Assembly: GCA_002423615.1 (NCBI GenBank)
Contig: DIKO01000055.1
Coordinates: 13,335 to 43,850, forward strand
Origin: Desulfobacteraceae bacterium UBA5616
GTDB lineage: Bacteria > Desulfobacterota > Desulfobacteria > Desulfobacterales > UBA5616
DNA length: 30,516 nucleotides
Direction: 5' to 3'
In this document: one piece after another, positions 15,713-23,287 of the stretch
Layout of the letters: the number at the start of each line of letters is the position of its first letter
How positions within the stretch are numbered: the first letter of the stretch is position 1
The notes under the pieces: generated by a model
The model's database searches: none
What the model saw: the letters and a program-made list of their open reading frames with translations, nothing else
What the model was told of the DNA's origin: nothing
Program-made: the position numbers and the translations under genes

Positions 15713-17056
15713 CTAATACTTGCCGGACTCCAGTCTTTCGGATAAATAGTTCACCTGCTGTTTGACTTCGCCGTTGACCTTGATCTCCTGTTCCACTCGG
15801 TTAACGGCATGGAGCACTGTGGCGTGATAGCGGTTAAAATGTCTTCCGATGGTCTGTAAAGGAGTGTCCGTATATCTTCTTGCCAGATAAATGGCAATCT
15901 GCCTTGGCCTGGAAAAGCATAGCTTTCGCGACTTTGACATGACCTCGGTTAAGGATATGCCGTAATGTTTGCACACCACCTTTTTGATGCTGTCAATGGT
16001 GATGCTCTTTCTTAGGGAGACAATATTTTTCACAACGCTCTGGGCGAGTTTAAAATCAATGGGCACCCCCAGCAGTTGGGATTTGGTGACAACACCGATC
16101 AAACCGCTCTCCAGTTGCCGGACATCCTCGGTCAGCTCGCTGGCCATGTAATCGATCACTTCACTGGGAACAGTGTTGTAGCCCTTCAACTTGGCTTTTT
16201 TTTGTAGAATTCTGACCCGGGTGCGATACGCGGGGGGATCGATCTGGGTAATGATGCCGCTTGAAAAATGGGACTTCAGTTTTTCATCGAGCTTGGGGAT
16301 CTCCTGGGGCGAATAACAACTCGAAAAGATCACCTTTTTGTTGATCGAAAGCAAAAAGTCCAGTGTCATGGCAAGTTCTTCCTGGGTTCTCGCCTTTCCG
16401 CTTAAATATTGAATATCCTCGAGGAGAAGTACATCGCACCCTTCCCGGTATTTCTTTTTCCATTGGTCCACGGAATTGTTCCGGAAAGACTGAACCATTT
16501 CGTTCATAAAGTCTTCAGCGGTGATATAATACACATGTTCTCTGGGAAATTCCGAAAGAATATAGTGGCCGACGGACTGGGCCAGATGGCTTTTTCCCAT
16601 TCCGGTTTTGGACAGCAGTAACAGGGAACTTTGCTGGGATAATTTTTTCGACGCCAGTGAAAGGGCTGCGGAATAGGCGAAATCGTTATTTTCCCCCACA
16701 ACAAATTTATCAAAGGTGTAATCCTGTTTCAGCTGCCGCCCGAAAAAAGTCTGGCTGTTGATGCTGGGCAGTAAAAGCTGGGTCGGCGTCACGTTATCTT
16801 TCTTTATCCCCGGCTGGGTTGGATGAATTTGGATGGACACCTTTAAGGGCGCCTCCAGTTTACGCCCGAGTTCCGTTTCAATCAAGTCCCCATAGTGATC
16901 CATGACCCGCTTTTTATAGAATGAATTGGGACAGGACAACACCATACTTTCTTCATTGGATGTCAAATACTGGATAGGCTCAATCCACATGCGATAACTA
17001 TGTTCGGGAATTTGGCCTTTCAGGACTGCCTTAACGTCATTCCATACAGAATCCAT
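15713..17056 (-). CDS. dnaA: divergent DnaA-family replication-initiator-like protein
   Basis: This is a full-length (447-residue) DnaA-like protein: domain I (about 1-75, V-W-N-D-V-K-A-V-L), linker, AAA+ domain III (about 110-340) and DNA-binding domain IV (about 355-447). Key residues differ from typical DnaA. The Walker A segment is S149-K-T-G-M-G-K-S where G-G-x-G-x-G-K-T is usual. Walker B is L-L-E213-D-I-Q instead of I-D-D. The sensor-1 Asp is Cys247. The arginine-finger position is His263 (K-S-H-F for S-R-F). The D-H-T-T-V signature of domain IV is Y410-H-A-T-V. Sensor-2 Arg313 is kept. The fold is DnaA, but normal ATP-dependent oriC initiation is uncertain. AAGGA lies ten bases before the ATG. 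No dnaN is adjacent; a GlcD oxidase follows. Confidence 0.85.
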   Translation of the reverse strand: MDSVWNDVKAVLKGQIPEHSYRMWIEPIQYLTSNEESMVLSCPNSFYKKRVMDHYGDLIETELGRKLEAPLKVSIQIHPTQPGIKKDNVTPTQLLLPSINSQTFFGRQLKQDYTFDKFVVGENNDFAYSAALSLASKKLSQQSSLLLLSKTGMGKSHLAQSVGHYILSEFPREHVYYITAEDFMNEMVQSFRNNSVDQWKKKYREGCDVLLLEDIQYLSGKARTQEELAMTLDFLLSINKKVIFSSCYSPQEIPKLDEKLKSHFSSGIITQIDPPAYRTRVRILQKKAKLKGYNTVPSEVIDYMASELTEDVRQLESGLIGVVTKSQLLGVPIDFKLAQSVVKNIVSLRKSITIDSIKKVVCKHYGISLTEVMSKSRKLCFSRPRQIAIYLARRYTDTPLQTIGRHFNRYHATVLHAVNRVEQEIKVNGEVKQQVNYLSERLESGKY

Positions 17057-17191
17057 CTTAGAATTATCCTTACCGGTTTAATGAATACAAATTCGCATTT
17101 TGTAGTATCAGCAGCAACACGAAAACTAATGAAAAAAAAACGTATGGAAGGTTTATCCAGATTTTCGGAATGCTGAATAAGTGTTGGAGAG

Positions 17192-17220
17192 TATCTAATG
17201 AATAGGCCTTTAAAAGTCAA
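17192..17220 (-). promoter_or_regulatory. candidate promoter for the dnaA-like gene
   Basis: On the minus strand TTGACT (17215-17220) is followed after 17 bases by TAGATA (17192-17197). The -35 is good and the -10 moderate. Transcription would start near 17185, giving a leader of about 130 bases that contains the TTATCCAGA DnaA-box-like site. Confidence 0.4.
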
Positions 17221-17517
17221 TCTGAAATAAAACGGTTTTCCTTTTGTTTGAAACAAAGTTATCAACAATTTATATCTATCTGATATTATTTTTTAATTTG
17301 CTTAGTTACCCATCAACATCTTTAAATGACTATGTTTTTGCGTTGAAATGTTTTCATAGACATTTTAGGGGGATTGGAGCGTGTGCCGGAGATTTACACA
17401 ATTTTGTAAACTCTCAATATCGTCTATTTTCTATCATTTTCTGCTATTTTTAATTATGTTCCCCGTTATTTTTTCCTTCGAAGTTTCGTGAATGTTTCTA
17501 ACATGTTTTTAATTTAT

Positions 17518-17546
17518 TTGAAAAATACAGGCGCCCCCTGTATGGT
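17518..17546 (+). promoter_or_regulatory. uvrA: candidate uvrA promoter with a palindrome in the spacer
   Basis: TTGAAA (17518-17523) and TATGGT (17541-17546) are 17 bases apart, about 95 bases before uvrA. A perfect inverted repeat, ATACAGG (17525-17531) and CCTGTAT (17537-17543), fills the spacer and touches the -10, where a repressor would block polymerase. GAAC/GTTC half-sites further down (17601-17615) are a second possible operator. Which factor binds is unknown; an SOS-type repressor would suit uvrA. Confidence 0.4.
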
Positions 17547-17642
17547 TTCTTTAAATCACAAATTAAAAATGACTTTACAGGGTTCTGTTTTTGCATTTAC
17601 GAACTGTTCACGAACCCTAAATAACTCCGCATTCAAGAAACA

Positions 17643-20486
17643 ATGACGAAACCTATTGAAAAGATCGTTATTAAAGGGGCCCGGCAGCATAATCTGAAAA
17701 ATATCGACATCGATATCCCCCGTAATCGCCTGGTGGTCATCACCGGCATATCCGGCTCCGGAAAGTCCACCCTGGCCTTTGATACCTTATATGCCGAGGG
17801 ACAAAGGCGTTATGTGGAGTCGCTTTCCGCCTATGCCCGTCAGTTCCTCGAACGGCTGGAAAAGCCGGAAGTGGACCTCATCGAGGGGCTTTCCCCCGCT
17901 ATCGCCATCGAGCAGAAAACCGCCGGCCATAACCCAAGGTCCACAGTGGGAACCGTAACCGAAATTTATGATTATCTTCGATTGCTCTACGCCAGGATCG
18001 GCGTTCCGTACTGTTATAACTGCGGACGGCCCATCGTCTCAAGGACCATTGACCAGATGGTGGATACCCTGCTCTCCCTTCCCGAAGGCACTCGGATCAT
18101 CATCCTGTCCCCGGTGATATCGGGAAAGGAGGGAAGTCATGAAAATATATTCAAAAAATTGAAAAGGGATGGATTCGCCCGGGTCAGAGTCGACGGAAAT
18201 GCCATGGATATCGAAGATGCCGGCGGCCTTGCTCCGGATAAATCCCATGATATCGAGGTCATTATCGACCGCCTGGTCGTGAAATCCGCCGTTAAAAACC
18301 GATTGGCAGACTCCCTGGAACTGGCCCTTTCCCAATCCGGAGGAACCGTCAGTGTGGATGTTCTGGAGCAGGGGTCATCAAAAATTTCGGAAAATCTGAT
18401 CTTCTCGGAATCGGCGGTCTGCAATTTTTGCAAAATTTCTTTTCCGGAGCTTTCTCCGGCAAGCTTTTCATTCAATTCACCCCAGGGCGCCTGCCCCAAA
18501 TGCGACGGTCTGGGATGCATCACCGAATTCGATGAAGACCTGATCGTTCCCAACCCCGGGCTTTCATTGCGGGAAGGCGGCGTCCTGCCGTGGGCCGGCC
18601 GCAATACGGTTCAGTTTTATGAGTTTCTGGAGTCCATGACCGCTTATTACCACACGGACATTCACACCCCATTCAAGGATCTTCCGGAAAATTTCAGAAC
18701 AGTTCTATTTTATGGGGCGGGTGACGAAAAGATCCCGATCTATTATGAAGCCGACGGTCGACGTTTATGCCATCCAAAAGTTTATGAGGGGATTATCCCC
18801 AAGCTTAAGAAGCGTTATCTGGAAACGGATTCCAATCAGTCCAGGCAAGACATCAGGGAGTACATGAACTTCATCAGATGCCCCGAATGTAACGGGCATC
18901 GCTTAAACCCGGCAAGCCGGTTTGTCCGGGTCGGGGGGAAAACCATCGGCGAGGTGTGTTCACTGACCCTGGAGCAATCTTCGGTTTTTTTTAACACGCT
19001 GACCTTAACGGGAAAGCGGCAGATCATCGGAGAACGGATTTTAAAAGAGATTAGCGAGCGACTGGGTTTTCTGAATCATGTGGGTCTTGGTTATTTGAGC
19101 CTGGACAGGCCTGCCCACACCCTTTCCGGCGGAGAAAGCCAGAGAATCCGCCTGGCGACCCAGATCGGGTCCAAACTGACGGGCGTGCTGTATGTCCTTG
19201 ATGAACCCAGCATCGGACTCCATCAGCGAGATAATCAGCGGCTGATCCAATCTCTTTTGAAAATGAGGGACATGAACAATTCGGTCCTGGTGGTGGAGCA
19301 CGATGAGGAAACCATCCGTGCATCGGACTTTGTAATCGACATGGGACCCGGGGCCGGTATCCATGGAGGAGAAATCGTGTTTGCCGGAACACCCGGCGCA
19401 CTGATTGAAAGCACGGATTCCCTGACAGGCCAATACCTCTCGGGACGAAGACGTATCGAAATTCCATCGGTTAGGCGCAAGGGCCACCAAAAGAAACTTG
19501 TCATCAAGGGCGCCGGGGAAAATAATTTGAAAGGAATCGACGTCGAGTTCCCCCTGGGATGCTTCATCTGCGTTACCGGTGTGTCAGGTTCCGGGAAATC
19601 GACCCTGGTGATCGACACGCTTTTTCGGGCATTATGCCAGAATATCCGGCTTGCGGGTATAAAAGCCGGAAAACACGTTGAGTTATCCGGTCACGAATAC
19701 GTGGACAAAGTGATCAATATTGACCAGTCCCCCATTGGAAAGACACCTCGATCGAATCCGGGGACCTATACCGGCGTTTTTACCCATATCCGCGAATTGT
19801 ATGCGAGAACTCCCGAAGCCAGAATAAGGGGTTATAAACCGGGAAGGTTCAGTTTCAACGCCAAGGGGGGAAGATGTGAGGCGTGTGCCGGGGAGGGAAT
19901 CATCAGAATCGAAATGCATTTTCTTCCCGACGTCTATGTTCCCTGCGATATCTGCCGGGGAAATCGATATAACCGGGAGAGCCTTGAAATACGGTATAAA
20001 GGGGAAACCATCGCCGATGTCCTGGACATGACCGTCAACCAGGCCTATCGATTTTTTGAAAATTTCGAAAACATCCGCACCAGACTAAAGACCCTCATTG
20101 ATGTCGGCCTGGGTTACATCCACATAGGCCAGCCGGCCACTACGCTCTCAGGCGGGGAAGCCCAGCGGGTCAAACTTTCCAGGGAACTTTCCAAAAAGGG
20201 CACCGGCCAGACCGTCTATATTCTGGATGAACCCACCACCGGACTTCACATGGAAGATATCAAAAAACTGCTGGAGGTTCTCAATATACTGGCGGATGCC
20301 GGAAATACGGTCATTGTTATCGAGCATAACCTGGATGTCATCAAGACCGCGGACCATATCATTGATCTGGGGCCTGAGGGCGGGGACAAGGGCGGTTATG
20401 TGGTATGCAGCGGGACGCCTGAAGCGATTGTCCGCTGTGAAGCCAGCCATACCGGCCGGTTTCTGGGCAGCGTCATCGGCAAATAA
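17643..20486 (+). CDS. uvrA: excinuclease ABC subunit A
   Basis: UvrA is the damage-sensing ATPase of nucleotide excision repair; it loads UvrB onto lesions. The 947-residue protein is complete. It has two ABC modules: Walker A G-I-S-G-S-G-K-S at 35-42 and G-V-S-G-S-G-K-S from 646, with signatures L-S-G-G-E-S-Q-R from 494 and L-S-G-G-E-A-Q-R from 835. Both zinc modules are present: Cys260/Cys263/Cys284/Cys287 in the insertion region and Cys745/Cys748/Cys768/Cys771 near the C-terminal lobe. Length matches E. coli UvrA (940). It stands alone, divergent from the dnaA-like gene. No strong ribosome site precedes the ATG. Confidence 0.98.
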   Translation: MTKPIEKIVIKGARQHNLKNIDIDIPRNRLVVITGISGSGKSTLAFDTLYAEGQRRYVESLSAYARQFLERLEKPEVDLIEGLSPAIAIEQKTAGHNPRSTVGTVTEIYDYLRLLYARIGVPYCYNCGRPIVSRTIDQMVDTLLSLPEGTRIIILSPVISGKEGSHENIFKKLKRDGFARVRVDGNAMDIEDAGGLAPDKSHDIEVIIDRLVVKSAVKNRLADSLELALSQSGGTVSVDVLEQGSSKISENLIFSESAVCNFCKISFPELSPASFSFNSPQGACPKCDGLGCITEFDEDLIVPNPGLSLREGGVLPWAGRNTVQFYEFLESMTAYYHTDIHTPFKDLPENFRTVLFYGAGDEKIPIYYEADGRRLCHPKVYEGIIPKLKKRYLETDSNQSRQDIREYMNFIRCPECNGHRLNPASRFVRVGGKTIGEVCSLTLEQSSVFFNTLTLTGKRQIIGERILKEISERLGFLNHVGLGYLSLDRPAHTLSGGESQRIRLATQIGSKLTGVLYVLDEPSIGLHQRDNQRLIQSLLKMRDMNNSVLVVEHDEETIRASDFVIDMGPGAGIHGGEIVFAGTPGALIESTDSLTGQYLSGRRRIEIPSVRRKGHQKKLVIKGAGENNLKGIDVEFPLGCFICVTGVSGSGKSTLVIDTLFRALCQNIRLAGIKAGKHVELSGHEYVDKVINIDQSPIGKTPRSNPGTYTGVFTHIRELYARTPEARIRGYKPGRFSFNAKGGRCEACAGEGIIRIEMHFLPDVYVPCDICRGNRYNRESLEIRYKGETIADVLDMTVNQAYRFFENFENIRTRLKTLIDVGLGYIHIGQPATTLSGGEAQRVKLSRELSKKGTGQTVYILDEPTTGLHMEDIKKLLEVLNILADAGNTVIVIEHNLDVIKTADHIIDLGPEGGDKGGYVVCSGTPEAIVRCEASHTGRFLGSVIGK

Positions 20487-20488
20487 AT

Positions 20489-20523
20489 ACAGGGCCGAAC
20501 CGGTATGACCGGTTCGGCCCTGT
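20489..20523 (-). terminator. strong terminator hairpin between uvrA and atpE
   Basis: A perfect 16-pair inverted repeat (ACAGGGCCGAACCGGT and its complement) with a three-base centre begins three bases after the uvrA stop. Read on the minus strand it is followed by ATTTATTTG, a T-rich tail, so it best fits termination of the atp operon. On the plus strand the tail is TGGCGG, so for uvrA it could act only as a stem or barrier. Confidence 0.75.
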
Positions 20524-20548
20524 TGGCGGACTTAACTCTCGAACGGTA

Positions 20549-20827
20549 TCAATGGGCGCCCAGCAGACCGGCGATAGCGGCGGCCTGGGGATGGGCGTAG
20601 ATCAGAATCAATGATACGACCAGTGCATAGATACACAGTGATTCGATCATCGCAAGACCGATCAGCATGGTAACCGTTACCTTACCTGAAGATTCAGGGT
20701 TTCTGGCAATGCCTTCAACGGCGGACTTCAAGCCCAGGCCCTGCCCGATACCGCAGCCGAAAGCCGCGATGGCGATCCCAAAACCCGCAGCGGTTACGCT
20801 GGCGACAAAAAATTGTAATGCTTCCAT
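20549..20827 (-). CDS. atpE: F0F1 ATP synthase subunit c
   Basis: This is the proteolipid of the rotating c-ring, 92 residues with two membrane helices (about 5-38 and 52-78) and the polar loop A-R-N-P-E-S (41-46). The ion-binding carboxylate is Glu62 in M-I-E-S-L-C-I-Y. Gln29 (G-I-G-Q-G), Glu62, Ser63 and Tyr67 match the Na+-binding positions of the Ilyobacter c subunit, but the Thr after the Ser is Leu64. Coupling ion is therefore ambiguous, possibly Na+. GGAAGGAG lies eight bases before the ATG. It ends the atpZ-I-B-E operon and follows atpB after a 106-base gap. The strong terminator lies just beyond. Confidence 0.97.
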   Translation of the reverse strand: MEALQFFVASVTAAGFGIAIAAFGCGIGQGLGLKSAVEGIARNPESSGKVTVTMLIGLAMIESLCIYALVVSLILIYAHPQAAAIAGLLGAH

Positions 20828-20933
20828 GTAATTACTCCTTCCTTTAAATTGATGATTGATACTCGGCTTCTTCCATAGCCAAATTTAAACCCATAATGTA
20901 GAAAAAGAAGTTCCTGCCGGGGCCGGATCTTCT

Positions 20934-21623
20934 TTAATGTGCGTGTTCCATGGCACTTGAAAAATACATGATGGACAATAAAAAGAAAACAAACGCCTGC
21001 ACCAGGGCGACAAAAATGCCCAGGGCCATTATGGGCATGGGCGCTAAAAATGCGCCACCCAGCATAAACAGGATGCCCAGGACAAGCTCGTGTCCCATCA
21101 TATTCCCGAAAAGCCGGAAGGTCAGAGACAGCACCCGGGCCAGATGGCCGATGAGTTCGATGGGCAGAATGATCGGGATCATCCACCAGACCGGCCCCAG
21201 GAAATGTTTGATGTAGCCGGCGCCATGATATTTAACACCGATGAAATGGGTCATGACGAACACCACAACGGCGCAGGACAGGGGTGTGTTGATGCTCGCC
21301 GTGGGGGGAAAAAATCCGGGAACCAGACCGATGAGGTTGCCGATAAAAATGTAAAGAAATATCGTGGCGACGATGGGAAAAAACCACCGCCCCTCTTCAC
21401 CGGTGACATCGATCATGAAGTCTTCGATCCCGGATACGATGATTTCGAAAAGATTCTGCATTTTTCCCGGAACCATCTGAAGCCCCTTGGCGGCGATAAC
21501 CCCGCTGCCCACCAACAAAGCCATCACCACCCAGGTATAAATGACATGGGGGTTTGCTTGGGCAAAATGCCCCAGGCCGATCCATTCAAATACTTTAACG
21601 AAAAAGAGATAGGGATGCTCCAT
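20934..21623 (-). CDS. atpB: F0F1 ATP synthase subunit a
   Basis: This is the stator channel subunit that carries ions to and from the c-ring. It has 229 residues with about five to six membrane helices. The essential arginine is Arg170 in S-L-T-F-R-L-F-G-N-M, and E-L-I-G-H precedes it (156-160). The start is two bases after the atpI stop, with GGAGG 11 bases before the ATG. Subunits b, delta, alpha, gamma, beta and epsilon are not nearby, so F1 and the b stalk must be encoded elsewhere, as in several Desulfobacterota. Confidence 0.97.
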   Translation of the reverse strand: MEHPYLFFVKVFEWIGLGHFAQANPHVIYTWVVMALLVGSGVIAAKGLQMVPGKMQNLFEIIVSGIEDFMIDVTGEEGRWFFPIVATIFLYIFIGNLIGLVPGFFPPTASINTPLSCAVVVFVMTHFIGVKYHGAGYIKHFLGPVWWMIPIILPIELIGHLARVLSLTFRLFGNMMGHELVLGILFMLGGAFLAPMPIMALGIFVALVQAFVFFLLSIMYFSSAMEHAH

Positions 21624-21625
21624 CC

Positions 21626-22012
21626 TTAAACTGCCTCCTTCAAGATAAGTTTTGTAAGTTCAACTACCGTCGCGAAAATGATACTGGCCACGACAACGGA
21701 CAGCCCCACAAACAGCCCCAGGGGATTGACCACATGCTGGGATATCAGGAAAAACAAAATCACTCCACTGAGCGCAAACCGGATGTAGTATTTTGCGAGT
21801 ACGACACCGTGCGACGCAAGGTGCGGCGGTGTAAGTGCTTTTTTCAGTGTTCTGTAAAGCAGATGAAAATTCACGGTAACAATGAGTCCCCCGAAAATAA
21901 TCCCCCTTGCAAAAGCCGGCGTGGCCGTAAACACACCCAGAAGGCTTGCACCGGCAAACAGCAGCCAATTGGACCGGGTCACAAATATGAGCAATCTCTG
22001 TTGAATTTCCAC
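21626..22012 (-). CDS. atpI: ATP synthase subunit I (AtpI)
   Basis: This is a 128-residue protein with four predicted membrane helices (about 15-30, 36-53, 74-92 and 98-117) and the AtpI-family pattern G-I-I-F-G-G-L-I-V-T-V-N-F. AtpI helps assemble the c-ring. It sits between atpZ and atpB, the usual place. The start is GTG at 22012 with only a weak purine stretch upstream; no better start is present in frame. Confidence 0.85.
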   Translation of the reverse strand: MEIQQRLLIFVTRSNWLLFAGASLLGVFTATPAFARGIIFGGLIVTVNFHLLYRTLKKALTPPHLASHGVVLAKYYIRFALSGVILFFLISQHVVNPLGLFVGLSVVVASIIFATVVELTKLILKEAV

Positions 22013-22037
22013 TTTCGTCTTCTATCTTGAAACCACA

Positions 22038-22259
22038 TCAAAATTTTCTGATTTTTTTAATGGCCATGCCGATGTTGCGAAACCCGGCGATAATGCCCAT
22101 GACCAGAAAGATCAGCGTCAGCCAGGGCGTTGTCTGAAAGACCTGACGATCCAGATAGATGCCGATGCCCAGACCGATGAATATGGACAGGGCCATGGAC
22201 AACCCCAGGCTGCCGTAGTAGGCAAGCTCCCTGATCCAACGCCTGTTTTCTCTTTTCAT
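22038..22259 (-). CDS. atpZ: AtpZ / F0F1 assembly protein
   Basis: This is a 73-residue protein with two membrane helices (about 14-35 and 43-62) and the AtpZ pattern G-L-G-I-G-I-Y-L-D-R, then W-L-T-L-I-F and a gap to G-F-R-N-I. AtpZ proteins sit at the head of F0 operons and may aid assembly or form a Mg/Ca channel with AtpI. It is the first gene of the four-gene minus-strand atp cluster, 25 bases before atpI. Confidence 0.88.
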   Translation of the reverse strand: MKRENRRWIRELAYYGSLGLSMALSIFIGLGIGIYLDRQVFQTTPWLTLIFLVMGIIAGFRNIGMAIKKIRKF

Positions 22260-22337
22260 GAAAAAGAACGCCTTAACGGAAAATTGGTATTTGCGCGGTA
22301 TCCGGCAATTTCCTTTTATATTAATTCCTTAAGTCTG

Positions 22338-22361
22338 GCCAAAATTCCCGCCAAAATTCCC
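22338..22361. repeat. 12-bp tandem direct repeat in the atp leader
   Basis: GCCAAAATTCCC occurs twice head-to-tail without a gap (22338-22349 and 22350-22361). It lies between the atp promoter candidate and atpZ, so on the minus strand it is in the presumed leader. It could be a regulator site or a replication-slippage duplication. Confidence 0.7.
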
Positions 22362-22379
22362 ATTGTTAAGAAAGAAGTG

Positions 22380-22408
22380 ACCCTAACACAGGTTATTTGG
22401 GGAGTCAA
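22380..22408 (-). promoter_or_regulatory. candidate atp operon promoter
   Basis: On the minus strand TTGACT (22403-22408) is followed after 17 bases by TAGGGT (22380-22385). The -35 is good and the -10 poor. A small inverted repeat, AACGT (22407-22411) and ACGTT (22420-22424), overlaps the upstream edge. The 209-base gap between pyrK and atpZ contains no gene, so a promoter is expected here. Confidence 0.35.
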
Positions 22409-22468
22409 CGTGAAAAGTGACGTTTTGGGCCTTTCGAATTTTTTACAATAAGAGGTTCCGTCGCATTT

Positions 22469-23263
22469 TTAAAACTGAAAATTTTCCAGATCAAAAACCG
22501 GCCCATCCATGCAGACATGATCATATTTTTCCAGGTGCCTGGTGTTCTTCACCGCGCACCCCAGGCATGCGCCCATCCCGCAGGCCATCATGGATTCGAG
22601 GGAAATCTGGCAGGGCACATGGGATCTGTTTCCCAGAAAAGCCACCTGTTTCAGCATGGCAATCGGCCCGCAGGCATAGATGATGTCCGGGTGGATATTT
22701 TCCAATGCAGTTTCAAGGAGACGTGTGACCAATCCTTTTTCTCCGAATGAGCCGTCATCCGTTGCCGTATAAAGTTGAGACACTTTTTTACGCACTTCAT
22801 CCAGGCACAAGAGATGTTTTTTGGACGCGGCGCCTATGAACAAGGAAATGCCGCTCTTATCGACACCCTTGCGGGCGAGACGATCAAGGAGAAAAATCAG
22901 CGGCGCAATGCCGATGCCGCCACCCACCAGGAAACACCGGCCAAGGGACTCCGGGACCGTAAACCCTTTGCCCAGGGGCCCCAATATGTCAACCTGGTCC
23001 CCGGCCTTCACGCGTGCCAGGGCCGTGGTGCCCTTACCGACGACCTTAAAGAGAATTTCCAGGTCGATCCCGTTTGTTCCACAAACTACGCGATGGATGG
23101 AAAAAGGCCTTCGGAGTACTGCCCCCTCGTTGTTCGGCACCCTGGCCATGACAAACTGGCCTGGGAAAGCTTTTTTGAAATCTTCTCCGACCCCAAACGT
23201 TATCTTATAATAGCCCGGCCCCACTTGAATGTTGGATAACACCCCGGCATTTTCCTGGATCAT
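22469..23263 (-). CDS. pyrK: dihydroorotate dehydrogenase electron-transfer subunit
   Basis: PyrK is the FAD and 2Fe-2S subunit that passes electrons from dihydroorotate oxidation by PyrD to NAD+. It has 264 residues: FAD-binding R-R-P-F-S-I-H (51-57), NAD site G-G-G-I-G-I-A-P (114-121), and the cluster cysteines Cys228, Cys233, Cys236 and Cys251 in A-C-G-M-G-A-C-L-G-C ... V-C-M-D-G-P. GAGG lies about six bases before the ATG. It begins 24 bases after pgeF and ends the long operon. No pyrD follows, although pyrK is usually beside it, so the catalytic partner must lie elsewhere or the protein serves another oxidoreductase. Confidence 0.9.
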   Translation of the reverse strand: MIQENAGVLSNIQVGPGYYKITFGVGEDFKKAFPGQFVMARVPNNEGAVLRRPFSIHRVVCGTNGIDLEILFKVVGKGTTALARVKAGDQVDILGPLGKGFTVPESLGRCFLVGGGIGIAPLIFLLDRLARKGVDKSGISLFIGAASKKHLLCLDEVRKKVSQLYTATDDGSFGEKGLVTRLLETALENIHPDIIYACGPIAMLKQVAFLGNRSHVPCQISLESMMACGMGACLGCAVKNTRHLEKYDHVCMDGPVFDLENFQF

Positions 23264-23287
23264 GTTTTCCTCATTAAAAATTCCCCG

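Larger units (their letters stand above)
17057..17642. other. AT-rich divergent spacer between the dnaA-like gene and uvrA
   Basis: This 586-base non-coding gap is rich in A and T, especially 17240-17580. Two near-matches to a DnaA box (TTATCCACA) are present on the plus strand: TTATCCAGA (17153-17161) and TTATCAACA (17259-17267), each with one mismatch. It holds the promoter candidates for both flanking genes and a perfect 7-5-7 dyad at 17525-17543. I see no convincing coding sequence. It could serve autoregulation of the dnaA-like gene. An origin is possible but disfavoured because highly expressed genes on both sides point toward it. Confidence 0.6.

Noticed and set aside
17244..17453. 69-codon plus-strand frame in the uvrA upstream region
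   Set aside because: It is rich in Phe, Ile, Leu and Tyr as expected from AT-rich non-coding DNA. It has no ribosome site or family features.
17057..17642. Chromosomal origin (oriC) between the dnaA-like gene and uvrA
   Set aside because: Only two one-mismatch DnaA boxes are visible, dnaN is absent, and the strongly expressed flanking genes (rpsF-dnaB to the left, atp and others to the right) point toward this gap. They would run head-on into forks leaving it. A GC-skew plot of the chromosome would decide.
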